Counted from the stretch's first letter, positions 23,490 to 35,643 are shown. The stretch: DNA of 64,000 nucleotides from Sepiola atlantica (GCA_963556195.1 OY744522.1:39705263-39769262), one strand, 5' to 3'. Notes: generated by a model not told the origin, from the letters alone. Program-made: numbers and translations.

Positions 23490-25378
23490 GATATAATTTT
23501 TTATAACATAGATAAACAAGAGTATAACAAACTACTCACAGAAAACATTAGGAAAAACTACAAAAAAACTAGATACAAGAGAACGAAATTACATAGATAT
23601 CATAAATAATGCAAGTAAACAAATCCCTGATAAACCAAAAATTAGCGACAAACTTAGTAAATTAAAATCTAAGGAAGCCTATATCTTATTTAAAGACCAC
23701 AAAAGTAACTTTAACAATAACCCTAGCAATCGCTTAATTAATCCGACCAAACCAGAAATAGGAAGAATTAGCAAAACAATTCTATCTAGAATCAACAAAC
23801 AAATAATAAAAGACCTAGAATTAAACCAATGGCTGAATACTGCCAAAGCAATCGCTTGGTTTAACAATATCGAAAATAAGAACAAATGTACCTTCCTACA
23901 ATTTAACATAGTGGACTTCTACCCGTCTATATCAGAAGAACTCTTCAACATCGCCCTAGAAATTGCAGAAATGTATATTGATATATCCAAGGATTAAATC
24001 CACATCATTAAAAAATGTAGGAGATCAGTTTTAATCAATAACGAGGATTAAAACAAATATGACAAACTCCTTTGATGTTGCCATGGGTGCCCTTGACTCT
24101 GCGGAGGCATCAGATCTTCTGGGGTTATTTATTTTATATACACTCACAAATATATTTGATAATACAGATATAGGGATGATGGATTAGCGATAATAAAAGA
24201 TTCCAACAAAGTTAAGGGAGAAAACTTTAAGAAAATTATGCATATGGAAATGAAAAACTAAACCTGAAAGTAGAAGTACTGGCTAACATAAAAACAACTC
24301 ACTTTCAAAAAGTGACGTTAAACTTAAATAAAAATACATACGAACCATAATTAAAAGATAACGCCAATCCAATATGCGTAAACCCAAAGTCTAATCACCC
24401 TCCATCAATCATAAAACAGATTCCGAATTCTATCGAATGTAGGCTTATCAATAATTCTAGCAACGAAAAATCAAGCCACATTTACAATACAGCTCTAAAA
24501 AAATAGTGGTTATCATAATACCGAAATTAAATATAAGAAACAGGACACCAATAATTATAATAAAATTAAAAAGAAAAGAAAAATAAATATAATCTATTAT
24601 ACACCGCCCTATAACCCGATGCTAAAAACTAAACTGGGAAAAACATTCCTAATCTGATTGAAAAACACTTCCCCGTAACCAATCCCCTGCATAAAATATT
24701 CAATAAAAATAACCTAAAATTCTCCTACAGCTGCTGCGAAAACCTAGAAATGATACTTAAGGCACACAATAACGAAATACTAAAAGAGAACAGCAGAGAG
24801 GAAGAAAAAATAACAAATTACATAAAAAAGTGACAAATATAGCAAAAATAACACTAAAAAGAACAAAAATATAAACACTACAAATAGAAATAAACAAAAC
24901 ACTAATAGTAACCACTCGAATAGAAATGAAAAAGTTAGCAATGAAGAGAAAAGATGTAACTGCATAAATCGTACACTTTGTCCACTACAAAATAAATGCC
25001 AAACCAAAAGTATTGTTTACTAAGCCACAATATTTGCCAAGGAAAGACCGAATAACAAGTACTACGTGGGTATGACCTCGCTAGATTTTAAAACCAAATA
25101 TTATGACCACAAAAGCACATTTAAAAACAGAGAACGTCGAATTAAAACAGCACTAGCAAACAACTATTGGGAGCTCAAAGAAAATAGATGCTCACCAATA
25201 ATTGAATGGAAAATAATACGACAGGCCAGTACATGTAGAAATTTAGACGACCCGTGTAGATTATGCCTGAATAAAAAAATAAAAATCTTAAACTTTAAAG
25301 ATCCCAAAAATCTATTAAGCTGTAGAAGTAAGATATCAAACATCTGCATGCACAGAATAAAATTTACCTTAGGCTAAC
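23490..25378 (+). pseudogene. Penelope-like element, near-complete but frameshifted
   Basis: Plus strand. It begins within the fingers: FYNIDKQEYNKLLTENI. An open run to about 23997 has AYILFKDHKSNF, RLINPTKPEIGRISK, LELNQWLNTA, and motif A FNIVDFYPSISEELF. After stops come NSFDVAMGALDSAEASDLLG and the active-site YRDD (24169-24180). Further frames give SNHPPSIIKQIPNSIE, EKHFPVTNPLHKIFNK, LKFSYSCCENLEMILKAHN, and a CPLQNKC zinc-type motif. The last open frame reads YYVGMTSLDFKTKYYDHKSTF (GIY-YIG), then CRLCLNKKIKIL and a stop at about 25377. Every major block is present in order but spread over several frames. It is the only copy here with both motif A and endonuclease. Confidence 0.88.
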
Positions 25379-25528
25379 AATACATGAATAAATAAATTAA
25401 TAAATAAACAAATACATTAGTAAAAAAAACAAAACTAAACTAAAACCTAAAAACTTAAAAACTAAAACCTAAAATAGAAACCACGTGTTAAAATAAATTC
25501 ACCTATAAATATATTTTCATAACTTACT

Positions 25529-25529
<1 letters not shown>

Positions 25530-25581
<52 letters not shown>

Positions 25582-25595
25582 ATATATATATATAC
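25530..25595. repeat. (AT)n microsatellite
   Basis: TA tracts with one TTTATA interruption, about 150 bp after the PLE stop. Confidence 0.95.
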
Positions 25596-25960
25596 GATTA
25601 TTTTTATTTATACATACATGTACATAATCTGCGACACTGGCATGTCGATGTTATCGACCAACAGCTGTTAAAAGCTGAGATCTCATCAGGTAGAATAATA
25701 ATCTGATCCTTCCCTTAGGTCATATTTGGAAAGAATGAAGTTGGAAGAAAAGAAAAGAAAGGAAAAGAAAACAAAATGTTTTAACAACTTTTTAACAGCT
25801 ATAGATCGATAACATCGATATGCCAGTGTCGCAGATTATGTACATGTATGTATAAATAAAACTAATCATATATATAAATCTTTTTGGGATATTGAGCACT
25901 TTTTATAAGCCCGGTTGAAATTCTTTGGATTTTTATCCTGTGGATGTTAACCTTACCTGG

Positions 25961-25965
<5 letters not shown>
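25596..25965. repeat. Fold-back element FB1, diverged copy
   Basis: Arms at about 25602-25680 and 25788-25870 are reverse complements ('tgcgacactggcatgtcgat', 'gttatcga', 'acatacatgtacataatc'). A purine-rich centre separates them. The right flank ('aagcccggttgaaatt', 'cctggatta') then meets (AT)n. The same composite is present in reverse at 58240-58570. Confidence 0.88.

Positions 25966-26054
<89 letters not shown>
25962..26054. repeat. (AT)n microsatellite
   Basis: About 46 TA units. Confidence 0.97.
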
Positions 26055-26055
<1 letters not shown>

Positions 26056-26104
26056 TAGTAGATTATCCAACTCAATAATTTTGAATCTAGGAAATGTCTA
26101 AAAT

Positions 26105-26335
26105 TAAAGGCATAAGCTTAAGGGGCCTTAATAAGAAATTGAAATTCAGTGAATTTTTCTTCATTGGTATCTAATGACTATGGATCAAATTAAATGCAAA
26201 TCTGAAATATCTGAATGTTCAAATTGTGTTCATATTATGCTCCCTAAAGACCCTTTAAAATATCCCAAAGAAATTTAAATTTGGGGAATGTTTATTAATT
26301 GATGTTTAATACCTATTGTTAAATTTTTTTATAAA
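26105..26335 (+). repeat. Dispersed repeat, copy 1 of 2
   Basis: 'gcttaaggggcctta', 'aaatgcaaatctgaaatat', 'caaagaaatt' and 'ttggggaat' recur reverse-complemented at 48880-49100. Confidence 0.8.
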
Positions 26336-26364
26336 TCGGACGCATCTGAAATTTCACTTAGAGC

Positions 26365-26910
26365 CTCAAATTATAATATGAAATGAAATAATAAAATAAG
26401 GTGCCAATCAAATTTTATTAGAATTCAAAGTTCAAGCAAAGTATCTTAACGTCCTTAGCTCATGAGTTTTCAAAGATAAATCTTCTCCTCAGAGGACCAT
26501 TACTGTAGTGACATCACTACAAATAATAAAATTTCACTTTGAAAATATATAAAAAATATATACAAAAATACATAAAAATACATAACATCAAATATATCAA
26601 CCCAAAAACATACTTTTTTGTTGAATCTATATAATCTATCCATGTCATAAAGTTTAAAATATATAATCAGGAAAAATATCCAGGAGTCCAGAAGGCTGAC
26701 TGAAAATTAATCCAGGTAATGAATGAAAGTCCAAAAACGAGAAATTGAATGCATTGAAAAAGTAGTCCAGCCGTGAGATGCGTCAGCAATCGATGAAATG
26801 AACAGTATCCAATGTTTATGTTAATACGATAAATAAATCAAATCAAATAAAAAGTTCAATAAACTCACTCAACTCAGCGATTGCTGACGCATCTCACGGC
26901 TGGACTACTA
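26365..26910 (-). repeat. Dispersed element FB5, copy with 31-bp inverted repeat
   Basis: Minus-strand copy of the element at 60890-61380 (shared 'ctcatgagttttcaaagata', 'cagaggaccattac', 'tatatcaacccaaaaacata'). At its inner end a 31-bp inverted repeat (26763-26793 and about 26877-26907, core 'ccagccgtgagatgcgtcag') is perfect. A degraded GAGGACCATTAC region also marks the related fold-back at 58621-58970. Confidence 0.85.
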
Positions 26911-27089
26911 TGTGCATAAATAAACCCTAACCCTAAATAAAATAAGTAAAACAAAAACAAATACAAAACATGCCTATAAAAATATAACTGGATTTATTTA
27001 CGCTCACAGGTAATATACGAAATATCTAAATGATTAGTGCACACCCTACGCCAGAACTGACAGAAAAATATGTCGTTTTTATATAAATA

Positions 27090-27738
27090 AGTAATCGTTT
27101 ATCAAGGCTTGAGTGCCACTCTAGGCTAAGAGTTGATGAGATTGTCAGTTGGCGATGAACAACACCATGAGAGGATTAGAAATGATGGGTTAAATAGTGA
27201 TAATGTGATTATTAAAGTAGGCGGCTCGACAGGAATTTGTTAACATTTGACCTAAAAACGGCGATGGTGTACTCAGCTGGAAAGCAACCCTGCGGTATTG
27301 TGTTCCACAAATACGGAGTTCTTGACAAAAGCATTTTTCGTGGAAGTTCCGTTAAGCTGTAGGTACACACAGAAAAAAAGGAGAATTATTCACAGTGGTT
27401 TAGGCTAGACGAGTTCTTGCTGTGAATGTCTTACAGGGAGAACTATAGATTGGAGCTCACTCGAGCACCTATCATGAAAATAACGCTATAGCAGAGAAAG
27501 ACTAGCAACGTCTCTTCTGTGATGGATGTCGGAAAAGGAAAGATCATTCCTCATTAAATTCCGAAGTCGATTCTGCACTCTGTTAAGGCAGGCGAGAGTT
27601 CTCTGTGCGGCACCTCCCCAGATGTGGTAACAGTACTCCAGGTACTTTCAGGATCGGTAGAAAATTCAACCATTTCCTATGCAATCCTAGCAATGGATTT
27701 GATGTAAGTCTTCCATTTCAGGTCTGGAATGAAGGGCA
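27090..27738 (-). pseudogene. LINE A copy, 3' third
   Basis: Minus strand. The order follows the other copies: FK/WK-Y block near 27735, 'ggcacctccccagatgtgg' (the HIWGG-type block), the 'agcaacgtctcttctgtg' block (RR-VASL), 'tgctgtgaatgtcttacag', then 3' end 'ctgacaatctcatcaactc' and 'ccttgataa'. No long open frame survives. Its truncated 5' edge at about 27738 abuts a plus-strand LINE of another family. Confidence 0.8.
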
Positions 27739-27744
27739 GTTGTC

Positions 27745-28617
27745 AATATTGATATAAAAATCATAGAATTATGTTAGTAATTCACTTTTTCCAGAAAAAT
27801 GCAAGATTATGTGTATAGGTACTAAACAGAACACTAAAAATTGCTTTCAATATACTCTGAATTATTGTCTACAACCCATGGATTTTACGAACTTGGAAAA
27901 AGACATTGGTGTTGTAATAGACAATAGACTAAATTTCGAAGAACACATGAAAGAGAAAGTAAACAAAGCCAACAAAATACTCGGTTTAATCCGCAGATGT
28001 TTTGAATACCTCGTTCATTGGTTATATTGTTTAAAGCGCTTGTGAGGCCTCATATTGAATATGCTAATCAAGTGTGGGCACCATATAAAAAGAAACACAT
28101 TGAAATGATAGAAAATGTACAAAGGCGAGCTACTAAACTTGTTCCAGGACTGTACGATCAGAGTTATGAAGAAAGATTGAAAGCTCTGAAATTGCCAAGT
28201 TTGGCCTATAGAAGAATACGTGGGGACATGTAATGATTGAGTGCTATAAATTGCTCTCTGGAAAATATGATTTCAATGCAGATAAACTATTGACTAGAAA
28301 AAATACAAGAGTGGGAAACAGGGGACAAAGTCAGATGCTTTACAAGAAACAGGCACGTTTGAACCTGAAAAAATATTCATTCAGCCATCGCTGTGTTGAT
28401 TTGTGGAATACACTGCCATCAAGTGTAATTGAAGCCGAAACTGTAAATATATTTGAGAAGCGGTTAGATAAGTTCTGGATTGACCAATAAATCAAATTCA
28501 ACTATAAGGCTGCTGTCGTCACTGGACGCATACAAAGGTGAAGACAAGGACCTGATTCCATAGGACGACTCATGTCCTTCTACCAGAATTCATCTATGCA
28601 TGTTTCTATGTTTCTAT
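27745..28617 (+). pseudogene. CR1/Jockey-like LINE, 5'-truncated C-terminus
   Basis: Three consecutive frames rebuild one C-terminal protein. The first has PEKCKIMCIG, FTNLEKDIGVVIDNRLNFEE, and [19 protein letters not shown] frameshift near 28010 leads to [34 protein letters not shown] and YRRIRGDM. A 5-bp insertion near 28230 leads to IECYKLLSGKYDF, FSHRCVDLWNTLPSSV and EKRLDKFWIDQ, with a stop at about 28488. The EKDLGV, ANxILGLIRR and RRATKL blocks are standard for CR1-type RT C-termini. The active site lies upstream and is lost. The 3' end finishes in an 'atgtttctatgtttct' repeat near 28600, typical of CR1-like tails. Confidence 0.9.
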
Positions 28618-29699
28618 AAATAATTAGTATCATTTCTGATGACCTAAAAAAGAAAACACCAACCGTTGACTTTGCATTTGTAATGTTCTTCTTCTAATGT
28701 TCTTCTTTTGATTCTTGTGAAATAGGGGACAGCTACACATTAAATAAAATGGCGCCAAACTTTTTAACATTAAAGACGTTAACGGAAGTGAAATTGTTAA
28801 AAATGAAATTAAAAGAGAACAATCGTCGCTCACGTCTACGTTTTAAACGATTTCACCCCGAAAACTAACTTTCTATTTGTTCTACTTAACCTTTCAAGAT
28901 AAAGTTTTTTTTTTGAATGAGAAAGAAAGAAAAGGAACGTCTCAAACTGGAAAGTTAAAAAAAGAAAAAGGAAAGAAAACAAACGTATAAAACGGTATAG
29001 AAAGCAGAAAGGAAGAAAAGAAAGATAACGTCTCATTATGAAAATAGATTTGCGTTCTGCCTTCTCTTATCGGTTGGTCAGATTTTTGTGTGACGGTACG
29101 GATACATATTTATAAATGAGTACACATTGCTATTTATTATAGAGTAGAGGATGTCACAAATTGCTAGTGCGTGGAGATACGAACTTACCGATTTGACTAG
29201 GGGGCAACGTCGAACATAACTGGTATAGACGTGTTGTAACAACTGACCGCATGGGGGTCGCAAACGCCCCTCGACAAAGCTTATCTGGCGGTGAGGTAAC
29301 GACTCCATGTCCAGAAACAAGTCTAGACAAAACAGGAACAGCAGACGAACGAATGCTGTCGTTTCTGTTACTAAATCCGAATGGGGGAGGGGTAGAGAAA
29401 GGGGTTATGGTAAAAATGTTGCCCCCTCAGCCTAAAATGACGGAAAAAGATGAAATCATTTAGGGCAGGTATAGGTCGCATCGTTTTGCGACTATTTCTT
29501 TTTTTGATTAATATTAACATTAGCGGAATTTTTTTTTTTTAAATGCCTATTTTAAAATAACTTATTATTGTATAGAACAGTGTTAAAATTCCAATGACGA
29601 GATGTTTCTTCAGTGTTTCACGTGTACGATTCAAATTGCTATAACTGACTGCTTTCTTTTTTTCAACGAAAACCTTAAATTTAATGTTGCTTTATACTA
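28618..29699. other. No feature recognised
   Basis: Purine-rich middle (28915-29030) but no gene or repeat that I can support. Confidence 0.5.
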
Positions 29700-30235
29700 A
29701 TAGATCGCCGTTTATCCAGGCCAAAATTACTCGAGGATAAGGGTTAATGAGATTGAAGGATTATCAGTTGAGATTAGATGAGAGGATTGAGAATTATTGA
29801 TGGAATGGATCAAGTTCGAATACTTGTGAAGACGGTTCATGATAGAAAATTGGATTTGAAGGCGACCATGTAGTAATCTGTAGGGAAGCAGCCCTGCGGT
29901 AATGTCTTTCCTTGTAAAGAATCTCTGTTCATGGAAATTCCGCCTGACACGACACCTGGCGGGAGAAAGTTGAGTTTATTTCGTTGTGGTAATAAGATGA
30001 GTTCTTGCTGTGAATGTCTTGCAAAGAGGAACCAGAGACTGAAACTCAGTTGAGCATCTTTCGTGGGAGTAACGATAGAGTGGAGAGAGACTATCAACGT
30101 CTCTTCTGTATGAAAAGGGGTTGTAAGGACGAGAAGAAATTGTCCCCCACTAGATTGCGAAGTCGAATTTGAATCTAGGCAACGAAGATCTCGTTGAGCG
30201 GCGTCTCCCCAGATGTTGCAGCAATGCAATAAGTT
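29700..30235 (-). pseudogene. LINE A copy, C-terminus and 3' end
   Basis: A minus-strand open frame of 130 residues reads CNIWGDAAQRDLRCLDS, then SGGQFLLVLTTPFHTEETL and SRDSLQG-type sequence where FFPRTS..LWN belongs (here NRDSLQGKTLPQGCFPTDYY). The 3' end carries 'ttactcgaggataagggtt' and 'cctggataa'-type blocks (as read on either strand). It is the most open LINE A C-terminus but starts mid-protein. Confidence 0.82.
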
Positions 30236-30868
30236 GTTGTGAAATGACGCAGTGACGTTTTTTTTACGATTCCCTTAAAGATCACGTTAATCCAATATTT
30301 TTTACATGCCCCCCCCCTCCCCCCAAAAAATGTAGATTATCGTCGATTTACCACGATTTTCGAAAAATAATTTCCGATCTTTTTAATTTATTTTCAAAAA
30401 ACGAGAAATATTCGTAATTTATAACTTCATTTCTAAAATAAACACTGACTTTATAACCGAAGAATCCACAGACTATCATTGGAAGACTTTAATAGAAGGA
30501 GTCACAGTCGAAGTCAGATATTTTGGAATTCTAGGAGTCGGAGTCAGAATTTTTTGTATCCTAGGAGTCGGATTTGAACGTTATATCTTCCAACTGTGCC
30601 ACCTGGCAAAAGGTCGTCTTCCACTTCCTTTAACGTAGAAATTAGGGATTTCAGTTACACCGGGTATAAAGTCAGCTACAATTGCGAAGTGAACCTTGAT
30701 GCATTGAAATGAATAATTTTTTTTCAAATTTATTTTTTTAGCGATAATCATGCTCGAAACGTGATAATCAATACTAATCTGCAGTTTTTGGCAATCATTA
30801 AGTATAGTTAACAGTCAATAATTTTTAAATTCTTAACAAAAAACTTTTACCAAACGTATTAAAATTAC
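30236..30868. other. No gene; small GAGTCGGAGT-type repeats
   Basis: 'ctaggagtcggagtc' style repeats at about 30495-30575; otherwise featureless. Confidence 0.5.
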
Positions 30869-31557
30869 ATTTTTTACCGACCTGTATAATTTTAAACTGA
30901 ATTTGTTATCGCAAATTTGACACCCGAAACGAGTCAATCAAAGATGGCGGTCGGTTTTTTGGATATGGCTAATTTCAGGCTTGAAAGATAGTTTTTTACA
31001 AAAAGCCAATTATGTTTGATTTTTTTTGGTTTTGTTTTTTTTTATTTTAATCGATTTCTCGGCTGTTAACTATGCTGCCTTTTTTTAAAAGGAAATGTAA
31101 TTTTTAAAAGTCCCAAAACGAAACCCTAACCCATTTTTTGCCACCTTTCCGGTCATTTCCGGTCATTTCCAGCGTTTTTCCGGCCATTGAAATTATTTTT
31201 TTTACCGACCTGTATAATTTTAAACTGTGAAAACTGATTGTAAGATGTATTATCTCTGAATTTATTATCACTAATTTGACACCCGAGACGAGTCAATCAA
31301 AGATGGCGGTCGTTTTTTTATTATGACTATTTTCATAACTGGCTTCTTCTTTTTTTTAACTATCTTTTAAGATAGTTAAAAAAAAAAGCCAGTTATGTGT
31401 TGGATTTTTTTTTATCGATTTCTCGGCTGTTAACTATACTGCCTTTTTTTTTAAGGAAATGTAATTTTTTAAAATCCCATAACGAAACCCTACCCCATTT
31501 TTTGCCACCTATCCGGTGATTTCCTGTTATTTTCAGCGTTTTTCCGGTCATTAGTGT
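30869..31557. repeat. Tandem duplication, two diverged copies
   Basis: Copy 1 (30869-31193) and copy 2 (31194-31557) share 'accgacctgtataatttt', 'gagtcaatcaaagatggcgg', 'cgatttctcggctgttaact' and 'ccattttttgccacct'. Copy 2 also has an internal hairpin at about 31340-31395 ('ataactggcttcttctttt' with its mirror). Confidence 0.92.
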
Positions 31558-32040
31558 AACCCATATTTTAAGGCGATTTTCTTTCACCGGGCAACTCGAA
31601 GTATCCTTGCTAGTACGACGTCGGGGCGATGGGGGGGGGGGTAACAGTCTTTCAAGTTTACAAACTGATATTTCTGTTACCTTTACGCTTTCTTCTTGCC
31701 ACTGCTTTCCTTATTTATAACTCTGACTGAGTCCCATATAACTCCTTGCCCCCTTTTTTTTTTTGCAAAAGGAGAGAATCGTACACTTCGTATTTCAACC
31801 GACTACTACAGCAGCTGCTTCTTCTCTGGGGCACAGTGATCTACGCGTCGGCAATATAGGGCAAAGTTGATAGTTAATCGGTGACGGTATTGGGTAGATC
31901 TAAAAAAAAAAAAGATTTAGGGAGAGAGAAGAACGTAGAAAACGATGTTGGGGTCCCCAGGGGTAAAAGATATGAACCGCTCCCACTACTACGAAGAATA
32001 TCAGCTGGGTAGGTAATATTTATTTACCATACTTTTATTA
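31558..32040. other. No feature seen
   Basis: One G9-10 run at about 31630; nothing else. Confidence 0.5.
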
Positions 32041-32049
32041 CCTAAAACA

Positions 32050-32560
32050 GGTGCCTGGCACAGGGTCCCGCTACTTGGATCGTAGTGAAGTACGGTTTTG
32101 TTCGGTCCCAGGCGGACATGCTCCCACGCATTACATCTTCCTTCGGGAGGTTAGGGTCGGTTTATCGCCGGTCGCCAGAAGAGCCCTTGCCAAAGAATAA
32201 CGACGGGTCTGATAACGGTAAATTTTGCACACATCCAGACTGCCACCTATTTGGGGTATCTAGATTTTTGTTGCAGTGGGAGGCAGGTAAATATACTTCT
32301 TACCGAGAGTGGATGCGGCAAGGGGTCGGTTTAATGAGGAAAATGCAGCACACCACCCCACCCCAGCCCACCCCACCCCACTCTGGATCGCAGCAAAAGT
32401 TGTTTAGATCGGTAGGGGCACCTTAGGCGACCGGCAATAAACCAATCCCCCACCCGACAGAGGAGGTCATGCCTGGGAGGATGAGTTATTGAGACTGAAC
32501 AGAACCATACCCTACTCTGGTATCAGCCCGAGGACCTGTGCCAGCTGGGTATGTCGACCA
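32050..32560 (+). repeat. GC-rich dispersed family G, copy 1
   Basis: Hallmarks: 'ggggcaccttaggcgaccgg' with 'caataaacc', then 'gcctgggaggatga', 'gactgaacagaacc' and 'agcccgaggacctg'. Related copies at about 36655-36860, 38430-38640 and 39600-39910. No coding capacity is apparent. Confidence 0.75.
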
Positions 32561-32639
32561 ACAGTCTGCCTCTTGTTTGAAAAATGTATATACGAGGACC
32601 CAGACTTGTGTATTTCTGGCCGAATTCAACTCGTCTTTG

Positions 32640-32924
32640 TTTTAGGTTTTTCTCTTTCTTTCTTTCTTTTCTTTTTTGTTTTCTCTATTTTGTCTTTTAC
32701 TCCTTTCTTTCTTTACTTTATTTTTCTTTCATTCTTTACCTTTTTTTGTTTCTTTGTCCCTTTCTGTCTCCTCCTCCTCCTCCCCTTCTCCAACGGCTTT
32801 CTCTTTGAAGCGATTCGTATTTTTATTCATTTATTTTCTGGTAATATGTTATCCATTTTAATTTTAAACTTCTTCGAGCACTTACTATCTTACTCTTTCT
32901 CTCTGTCGTAGTACCCCCATCTCT

Positions 32925-32977
<53 letters not shown>

Positions 32978-32990
32978 TCTCTCTTTCTCT
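32640..32990. repeat. Pyrimidine-rich tract with (CT)n
   Basis: TTTC/CTTT low complexity at 32640-32780 and a CT dinucleotide array at about 32926-32990. The Phe/Ser/Leu-rich frames across it are artefacts. Confidence 0.9.
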
Positions 32991-33225
32991 TTCTACAGTA
33001 CCGATATATATAGTTGGCTATCACAGTCTCTATTTATTTACTTACACCTCTCCACACGAGGGAAAAGTTACACACTATTAAATGTGTGGAAAATCCAACT
33101 CCTCGAAAAGGGATACTGAATTTTTAAAATCAAAATAGCTTGTATAGTCTTATCGGCACTCCCTCGCGAATAAGGGCGCCTCACCGTGGCCACCGAGATT
33201 TACTACAGGCTGGTTGGCTTGAAAA

Positions 33226-35039
33226 TGACGTCACTGCATTGCGTGTCAAACAATGACCGTCGTAATAACAATAAGAAGGCATTTCGACTTCTCCATTCAC
33301 TAAATAATCCATCAAAATTCAGGAAATCAACCAATTTTAATGAAAATTTCAGTATTCATTAATTAATGATCACGGAATATAATAAATCCATTACTTTATT
33401 ATAAAGCTTGGTGCAAATGTATTATTTCTTGTAAACAAAAAACACCTTTACTAAAGTTATCCAAAATATCAAAACATGTTGACCATACGATATTGGGGAA
33501 TCTTTTACGAGACTCAGCAGAGTAAAAACGCAAAAAAAACAAATTACAACAAATAAAAGTAACTGTAAGCTGTAAAAGTTAGTTTCAAACTTGCATGTGC
33601 TATTTGTTTGTATTTTAAACCCGTTTGAAGTGCTATTTATTAGAAATCAATAGTTTTGACACCGTAATTTCGAAAAAAAAACATGGCCGATTTGGGGGGG
33701 ATTACTAACAAATGCACTAGGAGCGCCATATTGTTTTTGTGAAAACGGTGGGGAAAAAAAACAAGAATTTTTTTTTTTACATCTAATGAAAACCCATTTA
33801 TAATACGTAAAAATAAAAACAAATTACATAGGTAAGTAGAAAAATATCTATTCTCGTCATAGGTCAACTTCACTTGTTGCAAATTTATGTTTTTAAACCC
33901 TTTCTCGTTCTTTTTTTGGACCCCGTTCGCGCCTCTGCTGAGTCTCGTAACATATACCCCGATATTGTAAATATTTAAAACAAAGCATTAGAAAACTTTT
34001 AAAATTGCATGTAAAAAAGAAAAGAAAGGAACACGATTCGATTTATCCTGAAATGGATCTTTATTCAATATAAATTTAAAGTAAATAATAATTCACGATC
34101 AAATACTGCAAAAAACTGAATTATGAATTACCATTATTTAAACTTCTAACCCAATCAACCGTAAGTAATTCAGACTTTGAAATTTGTTTAAAAATTATAC
34201 AAAAAAAAAGTTCAATGTTAACTGTTTGTTTAATAATGGAATCAAAATTCAGGAAACTAACCAATTTTAAAATAATTTCGCGCTTTTTAAATTTCATTTC
34301 ATAATTTACTAAGTTATTATTTAGTGAATGGAGTCGAAATGCCTTCTTATTGTTATTACGACGGCCATAGTTTTGACACGCAATGCAGTGACGTCAGAGG
34401 GGGGGGGGCAAGAAGTTCGTTGCTTGGCCTTGTCAACTCTAGGTGGCCATGGCCTCACGCAATAAACAGGCAATAACCTCCCTTCGAAATGAGTAGGTAA
34501 TACTCGGGCGGGGGGGGGTATGGTCTTTTGAAACAAAACAGATAATACACCCGAAGTTTAAATTAATTACTTACGGTTGATTGGGTTAGAAGTTTAAATA
34601 ATGGTAATTCATAATTCAGTTTTTTGCAGTATTTGATCGTGAATTATTATTTTCTTTAAATTTATATTGAATAAAGATCCGTTTCAGGATAAATCGAATC
34701 GTGTTCCTTTCTTTTCTTTTTTTACATGCAATTTTAAAAGTTTTCTAATGCTTTGTTTTAAATATTTACAATATCGTATGGTCAACATGTTTTGATATTT
34801 TGGATAACTTTAGTAAAGGTGTTTTTTGTTTACAAGGAATAATACATTTGCACCAAGCTTTATAATAAAGTAATGGATTTATTATATTCCGTGATCATTA
34901 ATTAATGAATACTGAAAATTTCATTAAAATTGGTTGATTTCCTGAATTTTGATGGATTATTTAGTGAATGGAGAAGTCGAAATGCCTTCTTATTGTTATT
35001 ACGACGGTCATTGTTTTGACATGCAATGCAGTGACGTCA
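33226..35039. repeat. Large inverted repeat, arms about 475 bp
   Basis: The left arm (33226-34170) and right arm (34565-35039) are reverse complements over their full length, from TGACGTCA outside to 'aattacttac' inside. Landmarks: 'tgaccatacgatattg', 'caagctttataataaagtaa', 'gaacacgattcgatttatcc'. The left arm is longer only because a 464-bp element sits in it. Mismatches are few. Confidence 0.95.
33496..33959. mobile_element. 464-bp non-autonomous DNA transposon (MITE)
   Basis: The termini are 27-bp imperfect inverted repeats starting GGG and sharing ACGAGACTCAGCAGAG (three mismatches in total). It is flanked by 8-bp direct repeats CGATATTG (33488-33495 and 33960-33967). The right arm of the surrounding inverted repeat supplies the empty site: there one CGATATTG runs straight through. 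No coding capacity. An 8-bp duplication with GG-starting termini fits Merlin- or Mutator-like elements; hAT elements also give 8 bp but usually start CA. The superfamily is inference. Confidence 0.92.
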
Positions 35040-35200
35040 GAGGGAGGCAAGAAGTTAGTTGCTTGGCCTTGTCAACTCTCGGTGGCCATGGCTTCACGCA
35101 ATAAACAGGCAATAACCTCCCTTCGAAATGAGTAGGTAATACTCGGGCAGGGGGGGGGGGATATGGTCTTCTGAAACAAAACAGATAATACACCCGAAGC
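34320..35200. repeat. Direct repeat around the right inverted-repeat arm
   Basis: 34320-34556 and 34962-35200 are direct copies ('gaaatgccttcttattgtta', 'tgcttggccttgtcaactct', 'gtggccatgg', 'gcaataacctcccttcgaaa', 'acaaaacagataatacaccc'). The second copy overlaps the end of the right inverted-repeat arm, so duplication and inversion are interleaved here. Confidence 0.92.
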
Positions 35201-35643
35201 CGCATAAAAAGTGCTATTACAGTCCCTATTTACCACCTCCCCACGAGGGCTTGATGTAACTTGAGATTAATTTAAAAGGGGCTTTCTTGGTTGGGAATAA
35301 AAAATTTAAATTTCCCAGGATTTATATTCATCATCTGATCGGGAACAGAGCAGATAATACACTTTGATCCTCGCCCTATCACCCACAAAAAAAGCCGAGC
35401 AATGATCGACCCCATCGGGATCACATAGTGAAGAGGTAATGCCTGGGAAGATGGTCTCCTAACACCGAATAGAACAGGTACTACACTTTACAATTTATTT
35501 ATTTGCAGAAAATATTTCAAAATTTACATTTAAAACAAATGCATAAGGCCATCAAAAGTGTGGGGGTATCAAAAGTGTGGAAGGCCATTAAATTTGATCC
35601 TTGCTCGAAGGTCAAGTAGTACCAAATATTTAGCGCAGTCTGT

